A program made the position numbers and the translations under genes. Under the pieces are notes generated by a model. The model had not been told where the DNA came from, searched no databases, and saw only the letters and a program-made list of their open reading frames with translations. 64,000 nucleotides of DNA, from contig NZ_VTOY01000001.1 in NCBI RefSeq assembly GCF_008271295.1, positions 682,001 through 746,000 on the forward strand. Direction: 5' to 3'. Shown piece by piece: positions 52,735 through 62,049 of the stretch. The DNA is from Pseudoselenomonas ruminis (GTDB lineage Bacteria > Bacillota > Negativicutes > Selenomonadales > Selenomonadaceae). Within the stretch, counting starts at the first letter, position 1. Every line of letters starts with the position of its first letter.

Positions 52735-54654
52735 TTAAAACTCTTCGCTTTTGCTGGCGATTTTTTCCTGGACGTAGGCGATGAAGTCATCAATCTTCAT
52801 CGTCGTGCTTTCCTGTACACCGCGTTTGCGGACAGCTGCCGTCTTATCAGCAACTTCCTGGTCGCCGACAACGAGCGTATACGGCGTCTTCTTGACCTGG
52901 CTCTCACGGATCTTGTAGCCGACTTTTTCGTTGCGGTCGTCGACTTCTACGCGCAGGCCGAGGTCAAACATTTTCTTCTTGAGCTCATAAGCATAGTCAG
53001 CATGTTTCTCCGTAATCGGCAGGATGCGGACCTGTACCGGCGCGAGCCACGTCGGGAAGGCACCGGCATAGTTCTCGATGAGGATGCCGATGAAGCGCTC
53101 AATCGAACCGTAAACGACGCGATGCAGCATGACCGGACGATGTTTTTCGCCGTCTTCGCCGACATACGTGAGGTCGAATTTCTCCGGCATCAGCATGTCG
53201 AGCTGAATCGTGCCGCACTGCCACGTACGGCCGATGGAATCGCGCAGATGGAAGTCGATTTTCGGGCCGTAGAAAGCGCCGTCGCCTTCGTTGATAACGT
53301 ATTTGAGGCCGCGGTGCTCGAGCGCGTTGCGCAGAGCTTCCGTTGCGCTCTCCCAGATTTCGTCGGAGCCCATGGAGTCTTCCGGACGCGTGGAGAGCTC
53401 AGCCGTATACGTGAGGCCGAACGTGCTGTAAACTTCATCGAACAGGTCAATCGTATGCTGGATTTCCTCTTCAATCTGGTTCGGCGTGATGAAAAGATGC
53501 GCATCGTCCTGCGTGAAGTTGCGGACGCGGAACAGGCCGTGCAGTGCACCCGAAAGCTCATGGCGATGGACGATACCGAGCTCGCCGAGACGCAGCGGCA
53601 GGTCACGGTAGCTGTGCTGATGGGATTTGTAGACCAGCATACCGCCCGGGCAGTTCATCGGTTTTACTGCATAGTCTTCATCGTCGATTTTCGTGAAGTA
53701 CATGTTCTCTTTGTAATGATCCCAGTGACCGGAAGTCTCCCAGAGCTTGCGGTTCATGATCATCGGCGTCTTGATTTCCTGGTAGCCATAACGGCGATGA
53801 ACTTCACGCCAGTAGTTGATGAGCTCATTGCGGACAACCATGCCGTTCGGATGGAAGAACGGGAACCCCGGGCCTTCCTCATGCAGGCTGAAGAGGTCGA
53901 GCTCCTTGCCCAGCTTGCGATGGTCGCGTTTGGCTGCTTCTTCGAGCATGTGCAGGTATTCATCGAGGTCAGTCTGTTTCTCGAAAGCCGTACCATAGAT
54001 GCGCTGGAGCATCTTGTTCTTCTCGCTGCCGCGCCAGTAAGCACCAGCAACGCTCTGGAGCTTCAGAGCCTTGACCTTGCCCGTCGATACGACGTGCGGG
54101 CCAGCGCAGAGATCCGTGAACTCGCCCTGCGTGTAGAGCGTAATCAGCGCATCTTCCGGCAGGTCATTGATGAGCTCGACTTTGTAGCTCTCGCCCATCT
54201 CCTCGAACATCTTGAGGGCATCAGCACGGCTGACTTCCTTGCGCTCGAGCTTGAGGTTCTCTTTGACGATTTTCTTCATTTCTTTTTCGATATCCTTGAG
54301 GTCAGCTTCGCCAAGCTGTTTGTCCATATCGATATCGTAGTAGAAACCATTGTCGATAGCCGGGCCGATAGCCAGCTTGACGTTCTGGTCTTTATAGAGG
54401 CGTTTTACGGCCTGCGCGAGGATATGGGATGCCGTGTGGCGAAGTGCCCAGCGGCCGTCAGCGTCTTCAAACGTCAGGAAATCGACCTGGCAGTCCTTCG
54501 TCAGGACCGTCGTGAGGTCTTTCGTCTCACCATCTACTTTAGCAGCCAGGACTTTCTTGGCCAGGCTGTTGCTTACTTCTTTGACGAACTCAAGGATGCT
54601 CTTGCCTTCCTCGACTTCGCGGACTGCGCCGTCTTTGAGCGTAATCTTTAACAT
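52735..54654 (-). CDS. thrS: Threonyl-tRNA synthetase
   Basis: A 639-residue class II synthetase with an N-terminal TGS domain (MLKITLKDGAVREVEEGKSI), an editing domain (RHTASHILAQAVKRLY with HxxxH and GFYYDI), the catalytic core (motif 2 FRVRNFTQDDAHLF, motif 3 GSIERFIGILIENY) and an anticodon-binding end (VRILPITEKHADYAY). Regulated by the T-box upstream. Standard size. Confidence 0.98.
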   Translation of the reverse strand: MLKITLKDGAVREVEEGKSILEFVKEVSNSLAKKVLAAKVDGETKDLTTVLTKDCQVDFLTFEDADGRWALRHTASHILAQAVKRLYKDQNVKLAIGPAIDNGFYYDIDMDKQLGEADLKDIEKEMKKIVKENLKLERKEVSRADALKMFEEMGESYKVELINDLPEDALITLYTQGEFTDLCAGPHVVSTGKVKALKLQSVAGAYWRGSEKNKMLQRIYGTAFEKQTDLDEYLHMLEEAAKRDHRKLGKELDLFSLHEEGPGFPFFHPNGMVVRNELINYWREVHRRYGYQEIKTPMIMNRKLWETSGHWDHYKENMYFTKIDDEDYAVKPMNCPGGMLVYKSHQHSYRDLPLRLGELGIVHRHELSGALHGLFRVRNFTQDDAHLFITPNQIEEEIQHTIDLFDEVYSTFGLTYTAELSTRPEDSMGSDEIWESATEALRNALEHRGLKYVINEGDGAFYGPKIDFHLRDSIGRTWQCGTIQLDMLMPEKFDLTYVGEDGEKHRPVMLHRVVYGSIERFIGILIENYAGAFPTWLAPVQVRILPITEKHADYAYELKKKMFDLGLRVEVDDRNEKVGYKIRESQVKKTPYTLVVGDQEVADKTAAVRKRGVQESTTMKIDDFIAYVQEKIASKSEEF

Positions 54655-54673
54655 GAAAAACCCTCCTTAAAAT

Positions 54674-54930
54674 AAAAAAGCTCCGTCCCGAAATAGGGAC
54701 GAAGCTAACGCATCGTGGTTCCACCCAAATTGCTCTCCTGCTAAAGGAAAGCCACTCAGTCTTTGATAACGGAAAAGTCTCCGGCCCGGCTTACACACCC
54801 ATAGGCTTCTGCGGGGCAGCTCCGAAGTGGTGGCCGCAGCTGCTATCCCGGGATGCTCGCACCAAATGCATCCTTCTCTTAGAGACGCTTGTCTGCCGTC
54901 GTGTCTTCGTCTTTGCTTTGATGTTCTTTA
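54674..54930 (-). ncRNA. T-box leader of thrS
   Basis: The minus strand carries the T-box core GGGTGGAACCACG (54714-54726) immediately followed by a terminator (AGCTCCGTCCC/GGGACGAAGCT, 54679-54706, T6). Stem I with ACC triplets (threonine codon) lies at about 54820-54840 in GCGGCCACCACTTCGG. The exact specifier was not proven. Uncharged tRNA-Thr would stabilise the antiterminator. Confidence 0.93.
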
Positions 54931-54970
54931 TTATAGAAGTCCGCTCCGCCACTGTCAAGGGATTTGCCGA

Positions 54971-55273
54971 TTATTTTTCGGCTAATTGTGTTCCCTCGGT
55001 ATTTCGTATAACGGGAACCTGAAGCTGCTGCCCTACCCGCAGATTGCTGCCATCGGGATTTAACCCATTCACTTCGATAATCGCCTGCTGCAATTCCTCG
55101 GCCCGGCTCTCATTTTCCGTGTAGCGGCGGGCCAGGTTCCAAACACTGTCGTTCTGTTTGACCGTCACCGTATCGAAGTCACTGGAACGAAGGTATTCAT
55201 TCGTCAGCTGAAACGGCGATACAACGGCGAACAGCAAAAAAGCAACGGCAATCCACAAAATTTTTTTCTTCAT
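54971..55273 (-). CDS. Small membrane-anchored LysM protein
   Basis: A 100-residue protein: an N-terminal signal anchor (MKKKILWIAVAFLLFAVVS) and a LysM domain (VTVKQNDSVWNLARRYTENE, then GLNPDGSNLRVGQQLQVP). It resembles YneA-type division inhibitors in plan, but lexA is not adjacent and only half-sites of a LexA box were seen upstream. Peptidoglycan binding is likely; the role is unknown. Start ATG 55273 follows AGGAGG. Confidence 0.75.
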   Translation of the reverse strand: MKKKILWIAVAFLLFAVVSPFQLTNEYLRSSDFDTVTVKQNDSVWNLARRYTENESRAEELQQAIIEVNGLNPDGSNLRVGQQLQVPVIRNTEGTQLAEK

Positions 55274-55401
55274 CACAGAAAACCTCCTAAGCCACAACAC
55301 ATTAAAACATTCTTTCTGCGAACGTGTTTTTGTCAAATTCATGTTCTTATCTTAGCACAGAACATTTATTCCTGCAATAGTTTTGGCGAACATTTTTTCT
55401 C

Positions 55402-55430
55402 TTGAAGCTGTTTTTCCCCTTTGTTAAAAT
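55402..55430 (+). promoter_or_regulatory. Promoter upstream of the small-protein pair
   Basis: TTGAAG (55402-55407) and TAAAAT (55425-55430), 17 bases apart. The expected transcription start (about 55437) is immediately before the palindrome cluster at 55441-55490. Confidence 0.65.
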
Positions 55431-55440
55431 AAAAGTGAGC

Positions 55441-55490
55441 TTGACAAGTCAACGACAAGTCAAGGTTGACTTGTCAATTTGACTTGTCAA
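55441..55490. repeat. Cluster of four TTGACNNGTCAA palindromes in a 5' UTR
   Basis: Copies at 55441 (AA centre), 55452 (degenerate, CGACAAGTCA), 55466 and 55479 (TT centres). The first two and last two are inverse of each other, so the RNA could form one long hairpin. It lies between the promoter at 55402 and the gene at 55515. Confidence 0.9.
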
Positions 55491-55514
55491 TTTTCCCACA
55501 GAAAGGAGCGTCCT

Positions 55515-55775
55515 ATGAATATTCATGGTGCTGTCATCATTGAGCAAGGCGTCACGTTTGCCGTCATTGCCGTCAAACAATCGGTGACCATGTACACCAC
55601 CCGTCTCATTAAGACACGCCAGGAACTTTCACAGTTCTTTCCCAACATGCCCATCATCCTCATGAGTCAGGATAATAACGGCACCCCACATTATTACGGA
55701 CGAAAAGATATCGTAGACTTTCTAAAGACAATCCGCGTCGACCAGATTCCCTGGAAAGTCTATCATCTCTATTGA
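55515..55775 (+). CDS. Small protein of unknown function
   Basis: An 86-residue soluble protein, MNIHGAVIIEQGVTFAVIAV..., ending DQIPWKVYHLY. No family recognised. It has a good AAAGGAG ribosome site 8 bases before the ATG and is followed 16 bases later by a small membrane protein, so the two probably form a unit behind the palindrome cluster. Confidence 0.7.
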   Translation: MNIHGAVIIEQGVTFAVIAVKQSVTMYTTRLIKTRQELSQFFPNMPIILMSQDNNGTPHYYGRKDIVDFLKTIRVDQIPWKVYHLY

Positions 55776-55791
55776 TTAGGAGTTTTCATTC

Positions 55792-55989
55792 ATGAATATT
55801 CTTCGCAACATTGTTCACATCATTTGCTTTATCGTGCTCATGGTCACCGCTGATGTGGTCTGGACCAACATCAAAGGCTACTATGCCGAGCGCAATTTCA
55901 AAATCTGTGCGGCTTACTTTGCTGGCGGTATTATGGTCTTTTGCCTGCTGCTTGGCATCAGCACGGCCGCCAACACCTATTTCCGTTAA
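55792..55989 (+). CDS. Small two-helix membrane protein
   Basis: 65 residues with two membrane segments (IVHIICFIVLMVTADVVW and AYFAGGIMVFCLLLGISTA). No family recognised. TAGGAG stands about 9 bases upstream. It is followed by a terminator (55997-56032). Confidence 0.65.
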   Translation: MNILRNIVHIICFIVLMVTADVVWTNIKGYYAERNFKICAAYFAGGIMVFCLLLGISTAANTYFR

Positions 55990-55996
55990 ATTGCCG

Positions 55997-56032
55997 AAAG
56001 TGAAACGCTGTTTCAAGTGTTTCACTTTTTTA
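55997..56032 (+). terminator. Terminator of the small-protein unit
   Basis: AAAGTGAAAC/GTTTCACTTT stem (55997-56006, 56019-56028) with a 12-base loop and a T-run. Confidence 0.9.
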
Positions 56033-56074
56033 TTGCAATAATTCAAAACAAACTACCAAGATACCCCAAACGTA

Positions 56075-56104
56075 TTGAAACGATAACAAACGCTATGTTA
56101 TAGT
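56075..56104 (+). promoter_or_regulatory. Promoter of the cellobiose-type PTS unit
   Basis: TTGAAA (56075-56080) and TATAGT (56099-56104), 18 bases apart. The sequence from -35 to -10 is strikingly similar to that at 58356-58385. Confidence 0.75.
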
Positions 56105-56148
56105 GGATTTGTCTTGAACAGGAATCAAAATTGGAAAGGAAGATTATT

Positions 56149-56448
56149 ATGAAAAAGATTGTTTTGCTTTGTGCTGCTGGAATGTCTACGAGCATGCTGG
56201 TAAAGAAAATGCAGGAAGCGGCTGCAGCCGAATCCTATGAATGCTCAATTGCTGCCTATCCGACTTCCGAGGCAAATGCCAAAGCCTCCGATGCTGATGT
56301 CATCCTGCTCGGGCCACAGGTCCGCTTCCAGAAAAACAAGATTGCTGAACTCTGCCCGGGCATTCCCGTCGATGCCATCGACATGCGCATGTACGGCCGT
56401 ATGGACGGCGCCGGCGTGCTGAAATATGCCAAGAGTCTCATGGCGTGA
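56149..56448 (+). CDS. PTS lactose/cellobiose EIIB subunit
   Basis: A 99-residue EIIB with the phosphorylated Cys at residue 8 in KKIVLLCAAGMSTSMLVKKM. ATG 56149 follows AAAGGAAG. First of EIIB-EIIA-glucosidase. It transfers phosphate from EIIA to the sugar carried by EIIC (58437). Confidence 0.94.
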   Translation: MKKIVLLCAAGMSTSMLVKKMQEAAAAESYECSIAAYPTSEANAKASDADVILLGPQVRFQKNKIAELCPGIPVDAIDMRMYGRMDGAGVLKYAKSLMA

Positions 56449-56458
56449 GGTGACCACC

Positions 56459-56797
56459 ATGGAAGGACTCGAACTTACAGCATTTCAGATTATCTCCTCG
56501 GTAGGCTCGGCGCGCAGCTGCTACATCGAGGCAATCCAAGAGGCCAAACAGGGGAATTTTGATAAGGCCGAATCATTGATTGCCGAAGGTGACGACATGT
56601 TCGTGGAGGGACATGACGCCCATGCCAACCTGCTGACCAAAGAAGCACAGGATGGTCCTGGCAGCACGCTTTCCCTGCTGATTCTCCACGCTGAGGACCA
56701 GCTCATGAGTGCCGAAGGCTTTAAGACCATCGCCTTAGAATTTATGGATGCCTATAAGCGCATCGAAACGCTCGAAGAAAAAATCAACAACAGATAA
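56459..56797 (+). CDS. PTS lactose/cellobiose EIIA subunit
   Basis: A 112-residue helical EIIA. The phosphorylated His is in SLLILHAEDQLMSA (about 77); TAFQIISSVGSARSCYIEAI opens the first helix. ATG 56459 has GAGGTG 6 bases upstream. Confidence 0.93.
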   Translation: MEGLELTAFQIISSVGSARSCYIEAIQEAKQGNFDKAESLIAEGDDMFVEGHDAHANLLTKEAQDGPGSTLSLLILHAEDQLMSAEGFKTIALEFMDAYKRIETLEEKINNR

Positions 56798-56801
56798 GTG
56801 A

Positions 56802-58247
<1,446 letters not shown>

Positions 58248-58275
58248 CCCAACCGCTTCATTCCTGGTTGCAGAA

Positions 58276-58316
58276 AAAAGGCGAAACAACGTTACAATTG
58301 TTTCGCCTTTTTTATT
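58276..58316 (+). terminator. Terminator after the glucosidase gene
   Basis: AAAAGGCGAAACAA with its complement (58276-58289, 58298-58311), 8-base loop, then a T-run. Confidence 0.92.
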
Positions 58317-58355
58317 ATTATTCTTAAAGCATCGTCTCAACCTATCGCCAATCCG

Positions 58356-58385
58356 TTGAATCAATAGCAATCGCCATGCTATAGT
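58356..58385 (+). promoter_or_regulatory. Separate promoter of EIIC
   Basis: TTGAAT (58356-58361) and TATAGT (58380-58385), 18 bases apart, nearly identical in plan and in most spacer bases to 56075-56104. Confidence 0.75.
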
Positions 58386-58436
58386 AAGACACATCAAGGA
58401 ATTATTCATCCCATCAACTGGAAAGAGAGGATTAAC

Positions 58437-59795
58437 ATGACAAAACAAGAACTCTTTGACAAGTTCGTCGATTTCATGGGACGCTTCGCCGAAATCCGTG
58501 CGGTAGCAGCCCTGCGCGATGGCTTTATCATGACGACTCCGTTTACGGTCTGCGGCTCGGTATTCCTGCTGCTTGCCAATCTGCCGATTCCAGGCTACCC
58601 GGAATTTATGGCGAGCCTGTTCGGCCCCGACTGGACGGCACCACTTAACGCCGTAGCCGGTGGCACCTTCAGCGTGCTCGCGCTGATTGTTGTTCTTGCC
58701 GTCACCTACAAATATGTAGAATCTGAGGGCTGCGATGCCATCATGGCCTCCATTCTCTCGCTGTCCACTTTCCTGATTTTGCTGCCACCGTCGCTTACCA
58801 CCAAAGCCGGGGAAACCGTTGGCGACATTATCCCGAAGGCCTGGGCTGGCAGCAACGGCGTCATCACCGCTATTCTCGTAAGCTTTGCCGCCTCCTGGGT
58901 GTTCTGCTATTGCGAAAAGCACCACATCGGCATCAAGATGCCGGATGCCGTTCCCGGCGGCGTTGCCAAAGCATTTGAAGCGCTGACACCGGGCATGGTG
59001 CTCTTCACGGGTGCCTCCGTCCTCTACGGCATCTGCCATTATCTCGGAGCTACGACACTGCCCGAGCTCATCTTCAAGATTATCCAGACCCCGCTGCAGG
59101 GCCTTTCCGATACGCTGGTCGGCGGCTCGATTATCGAGGCGCTCGAGAGCATCCTGTTCTGGGCTGGCATTCACGGCCCGAACGTCGTCGGCGGCGTCGT
59201 AAGCCCAATCCTCATTGCCAACTCCCTCGACAACCAGCACCTGCTCGACATGGGCATGCAGCTCGCGGGCAATCCCGATGCGAAAATCATCACCTGCCAG
59301 GTCGACTTCATGGTCAAGACCGGCGGCTGCGGCCTGACGTTTGGCCTGCTGATTGCCAGCTGGCTCTCGGCAAAATCCTCGCAACTCAAATCACTGACGA
59401 AACTTGCCACGGTCCCGGGATTCTTCAACATCAACGAGCCGATTATCTTCGGCCTGCCGATTGTCTTTAACCCGTACCTGTTGATTCCATTTGTACTTGT
59501 GCCGCTGATTGCGCTCGTCATGACTTATGCCTCGATTGTCATTGGCTTCATGGCACCATTCAGTGCCGTACAGGTTCCCTGGACGGCCCCGCCGATTATC
59601 GCCGGCTTCCTCCTGAACGGCTGGCAGGGTGCTGTCGTACAGCTGGCGACGATTGTCATGTCAACGATTGTCTATTACCCGTTTGTCCGCATGCAGGACA
59701 ACGCCATGCTCAAAGAAGAACAGGGCCAGTCCGAAAACAGTGCTGACGACGGCCATTCCGAAGAGATGCAGCACGAACCGCAAACACAGCTTTAA
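58437..59795 (+). CDS. PTS cellobiose-type EIIC permease
   Basis: A 452-residue membrane EIIC with eight or more hydrophobic segments. VRAVAALRDGFIMTTPFTVCGSVFLLL, FINEPIIFGLPIVFNPYLLIPF (family NEP motif) and VPWTAPPIIAGFLLNG are characteristic of the lactose/cellobiose family. The C-terminus is acidic and Gln/Glu-rich. Transcribed from its own promoter but matching the EIIB/EIIA pair upstream. Confidence 0.93.
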   Translation: MTKQELFDKFVDFMGRFAEIRAVAALRDGFIMTTPFTVCGSVFLLLANLPIPGYPEFMASLFGPDWTAPLNAVAGGTFSVLALIVVLAVTYKYVESEGCDAIMASILSLSTFLILLPPSLTTKAGETVGDIIPKAWAGSNGVITAILVSFAASWVFCYCEKHHIGIKMPDAVPGGVAKAFEALTPGMVLFTGASVLYGICHYLGATTLPELIFKIIQTPLQGLSDTLVGGSIIEALESILFWAGIHGPNVVGGVVSPILIANSLDNQHLLDMGMQLAGNPDAKIITCQVDFMVKTGGCGLTFGLLIASWLSAKSSQLKSLTKLATVPGFFNINEPIIFGLPIVFNPYLLIPFVLVPLIALVMTYASIVIGFMAPFSAVQVPWTAPPIIAGFLLNGWQGAVVQLATIVMSTIVYYPFVRMQDNAMLKEEQGQSENSADDGHSEEMQHEPQTQL

Positions 59796-59806
59796 CAGAT
59801 TTTTCC

Positions 59807-59836
59807 TTGGCAAACTTTGTGCTATCGCGTTATAAT
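59807..59836 (+). promoter_or_regulatory. Promoter of the 59864 gene
   Basis: TTGGCA (59807-59812) and TATAAT (59831-59836), 18 bases apart, 27 bases before the gene start. Confidence 0.7.
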
Positions 59837-59863
59837 AAAGGCAGTACATAAAGGAGTGTTGCT

Positions 59864-60328
59864 ATGTTTCGTTCCGTTTATATCTTATGGCCGGGCGACC
59901 CTTGCCATATGCCAAAACTGCTCTTTTTGCGCGTTGCGCTTCGCCATATCTGGCTTTTGCATCTCTTTATCCTGTCCGTGACTTTTATCGACCTGCTTCA
60001 GGTGGGCTTGACGGCCGGAACCTGGATAAATCTCGTGCTCGTTGCGATAAATGCCTTTGAGCTTCGCAGTTCCTACCGCCGGGAAAAACACCGCTTTATC
60101 GGCCTGTTCCGTCTGGTCGAGCAAAACGATATCCAGCAGTGGCAAACCAAGGATACGCCGCGCAAAACCGTTAACGAACTGTCCGTTATAACGATGAACT
60201 GCTACTTAAAAGCCGTCGACGATTTTGAAAAGCATTACGAACAGGACCGCAGCCGCCAGTCCATTGAGATGTTCACCTCTATCCTGATCATTTTCTTCAC
60301 GATTTCGTGGCTGTTAAAATACTTATAA
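59864..60328 (+). CDS. Small membrane protein of unknown function
   Basis: A 154-residue protein with hydrophobic segments near 30-60 (HLFILSVTFIDLLQVG, GTWINLVLVAINAFEL) and at the C-terminus (MFTSILIIFFTISWLLKYL). The middle is charged and soluble. No family recognised. Own promoter and terminator. Confidence 0.7.
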   Translation: MFRSVYILWPGDPCHMPKLLFLRVALRHIWLLHLFILSVTFIDLLQVGLTAGTWINLVLVAINAFELRSSYRREKHRFIGLFRLVEQNDIQQWQTKDTPRKTVNELSVITMNCYLKAVDDFEKHYEQDRSRQSIEMFTSILIIFFTISWLLKYL

Positions 60329-60332
60329 AAGC

Positions 60333-60384
60333 AAAATAGGCTTAGCGCCAGTGATTAATATACTGGTGCTAAGCCTATTTTTTC
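60333..60384. terminator. Bidirectional terminator
   Basis: A stem of about 19 bases (60333-60352 with 60362-60384, including ATAGGCTTAGCGCCAGT) with A-rich and T-rich ends; serves 59864 (plus) and flavodoxin (minus). Confidence 0.9.
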
Positions 60385-60391
60385 TTTTCTG

Positions 60392-60823
60392 TTAAAGCGA
60401 AGCGGCAAAATCCTTGCCAAGCTTCTGGCAGGCAGCTACGCCATCGCTGTCCGGCGCATTTTCAATCGCCAGACCATCGCCAAAGAGTTTGGCGCCATCG
60501 TTTTTGACACGGTCTTCCCATTCCCGCATCCAGGCACCGCCGCCCCAGCCATACGAGCCAAACAGCGCCACGGGTTTATCTTTGAGACTTCCCTCCACCT
60601 CTGCAAAGAACGGCTCATAGGTCCCTTCTTCCAATACCTCATCGCCCATCGCGGGGCAGCCAAAGAGCAATCCATCGTACTGCGCCAGCGTTCCGTTATC
60701 AAACTGCTCCACCTCAAACAGTTCCACCGAATCGCCGCCGGATTTTGCCCCTTCGGCGATTGCCTCAGCCATTGCCTGTGTATTGCCCGTTCCCGACCAA
60801 TAGATAATTGCCATTTTTTTCAT
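60392..60823 (-). CDS. Flavodoxin
   Basis: A 143-residue short-chain flavodoxin, an electron carrier with FMN that can replace ferredoxin under iron limitation. FMN phosphate loop: IYWSGTGNTQAMAEAI. The aromatic loops LFGCPAMGDE and GSYGWGGGAWM are present. ATG 60823 has AGAAGGA upstream. Co-transcribed with the DUF3793 gene. Confidence 0.95.
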   Translation of the reverse strand: MKKMAIIYWSGTGNTQAMAEAIAEGAKSGGDSVELFEVEQFDNGTLAQYDGLLFGCPAMGDEVLEEGTYEPFFAEVEGSLKDKPVALFGSYGWGGGAWMREWEDRVKNDGAKLFGDGLAIENAPDSDGVAACQKLGKDFAASL

Positions 60824-60852
60824 TGTTATCCTTCTTTCTATCTCTTTGCTGC

Positions 60853-61419
60853 TCATACTGCGCGAACAAGTTCTTCAAACCGGCGGCCCTTTTCAAGTTC
60901 CAAACAGAAATTCTGGGAACAATCCGTGTAGAGGTCAAACAGCGCTTTTGTCCGCTGCGCATTTGCATAAACTTTCCAATAGCCGCTAAAGGCGTAGTTC
61001 TGGCCCTTGTTTTCAATAAACCCGGCCACATCATCCGGCGGATACCCAAGAAAAAGGCCGACCTCATGAGGAAAGGTCTTCCGTACCTGCATCCGGATTT
61101 TCAAACGTTCGAGCAATTCATCGAGCGTATCCTCACGCCGATACCCGAAACGCTCCAACAGCTTCATAGCCTTTGGCTGATGAAGCGTACGCCACATTGC
61201 CTCCTCACGGTAGAACAGCAGCAGTACGTATTCTTCTCCTTCCGATACCCGGAATACCGAAATTCCCTTGCAGCGGAAACAGGGCGCATACGACTCGAGC
61301 AGCGCATCAAAGTCATCAAAACTGCTCTTGCGGAACGAAACCATATTCGCCGCCTTAACGCCCCAAAGCATCGGCGCCGCATGCATCCCCATCACCTGTT
61401 CAAAATCTTCTTTGGCCAA
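60853..61419 (-). CDS. DUF3793 family protein
   Basis: A 188-residue DUF3793 protein, function unknown, often encoded beside flavodoxin in anaerobes. The key segment FPHEVGLFLGYPPDDVAGFIENKG (about 115-138) is the family hallmark, and CFRCKGISVF is a Cys pair. The TTG at 61419 is chosen because GAGGTG stands 7 bases upstream; no ATG fits. First gene of the iron-box unit. Confidence 0.88.
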   Translation of the reverse strand: MAKEDFEQVMGMHAAPMLWGVKAANMVSFRKSSFDDFDALLESYAPCFRCKGISVFRVSEGEEYVLLLFYREEAMWRTLHQPKAMKLLERFGYRREDTLDELLERLKIRMQVRKTFPHEVGLFLGYPPDDVAGFIENKGQNYAFSGYWKVYANAQRTKALFDLYTDCSQNFCLELEKGRRFEELVRAV

Positions 61420-61442
61420 ACACTACCACCTCTTTTATTTTG

Positions 61443-61498
61443 TTGATACACATTCTCAACTACAGTTTTATTATAACGCGAACTATTCTCAATTGCAA
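61443..61498 (-). promoter_or_regulatory. Promoter with Fur-like boxes for DUF3793-flavodoxin
   Basis: -35 TTGCAA (61493-61498 complement) and -10 TATAAT (61470-61475), spacer 17. Sequences like TTGAGAATAGTTC (between the boxes) and GTTGATACACATTCTCAAC (61442-61460, reads TTGAGAATGTG on one strand) resemble Fur boxes, one in the spacer and one just past the start site. Confidence 0.6.
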
Positions 61499-61499
61499 T

Positions 61500-61557
61500 A
61501 AAAAAAAGAAACCGCCATGACCCACACGTTTTGTGCTGTGTCATAGCGGTTTCTTTT
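61500..61557 (-). terminator. Terminator of the pyridoxamine-oxidase-like gene
   Basis: AAAGAAACCGC-type stem (about 61505-61556) with a long T-run on the minus strand, just after the stop at 61564. Confidence 0.9.
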
Positions 61558-61563
61558 ACAAAA

Positions 61564-61965
61564 TCAAACAGGAAATTCCTCTATCAGGTCTAACATCCCG
61601 CGAATCTCGGCATGGCCGTTTTCCAGGTAAAAGAGCCCCATCTCCCAACCATTCTTATCATATATATCCATGATCTGCGGCATAATCTCCCGCACCTTGG
61701 CCAGCAGGGCATCATCCTTAACCACCTTGGCCTGGCCATCGTAACGCAGGAACTCATCGCCAGCCAGCGCCAATACCTCTACCTTCGGATTGGCAACCAA
61801 CTGCTTATAGACATTCTTGAAAGTGCCACAACCAAAGTATAGCTTGTCATCCACCAGCATATGGAAGCCAAACGGCCGGCCCTTCGGCTGCGTTCCATCC
61901 GTAGTCAGAAAATAGAAGGTCTTAGCCTTATCCAAAAATTCCTTTACCTTTTCTACATTTGACAT
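61564..61965 (-). CDS. Pyridoxamine 5'-phosphate oxidase-family (FMN-binding) protein
   Basis: A 133-residue split-barrel flavoprotein. TFYFLTTDGTQPKGRPFGFH and YFGCGTFKNVYKQLVANPKVEV are typical of small PNPOx-like proteins in anaerobes. The substrate is unknown. Single gene with a terminator. Confidence 0.85.
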   Translation of the reverse strand: MSNVEKVKEFLDKAKTFYFLTTDGTQPKGRPFGFHMLVDDKLYFGCGTFKNVYKQLVANPKVEVLALAGDEFLRYDGQAKVVKDDALLAKVREIMPQIMDIYDKNGWEMGLFYLENGHAEIRGMLDLIEEFPV

Positions 61966-62049
61966 AATAGAAAACCTCCTTATCTCGAACTACTTTAATT
62001 ATAAAGCGGATATGGATTTGATACAACTGTAATCCTGCCATCTCCCCTA

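Noticed and set aside
53002-54651. 549-codon frame opposite thrS
   Set aside because: Pure shadow of the ThrRS gene; low-complexity hydrophobic/acidic composition and no ribosome site.
55310-55400. LexA (SOS) box upstream of the LysM gene, making it a YneA
   Set aside because: Only half-sites (CGAAC...) occur; the second half GTTCG is missing at the right spacing, and lexA is not adjacent.
56070-56090. Catabolite-responsive element in the PTS promoter
   Set aside because: TTGAAACGATAACAA is one base short of the cre consensus; kept only as a remark.
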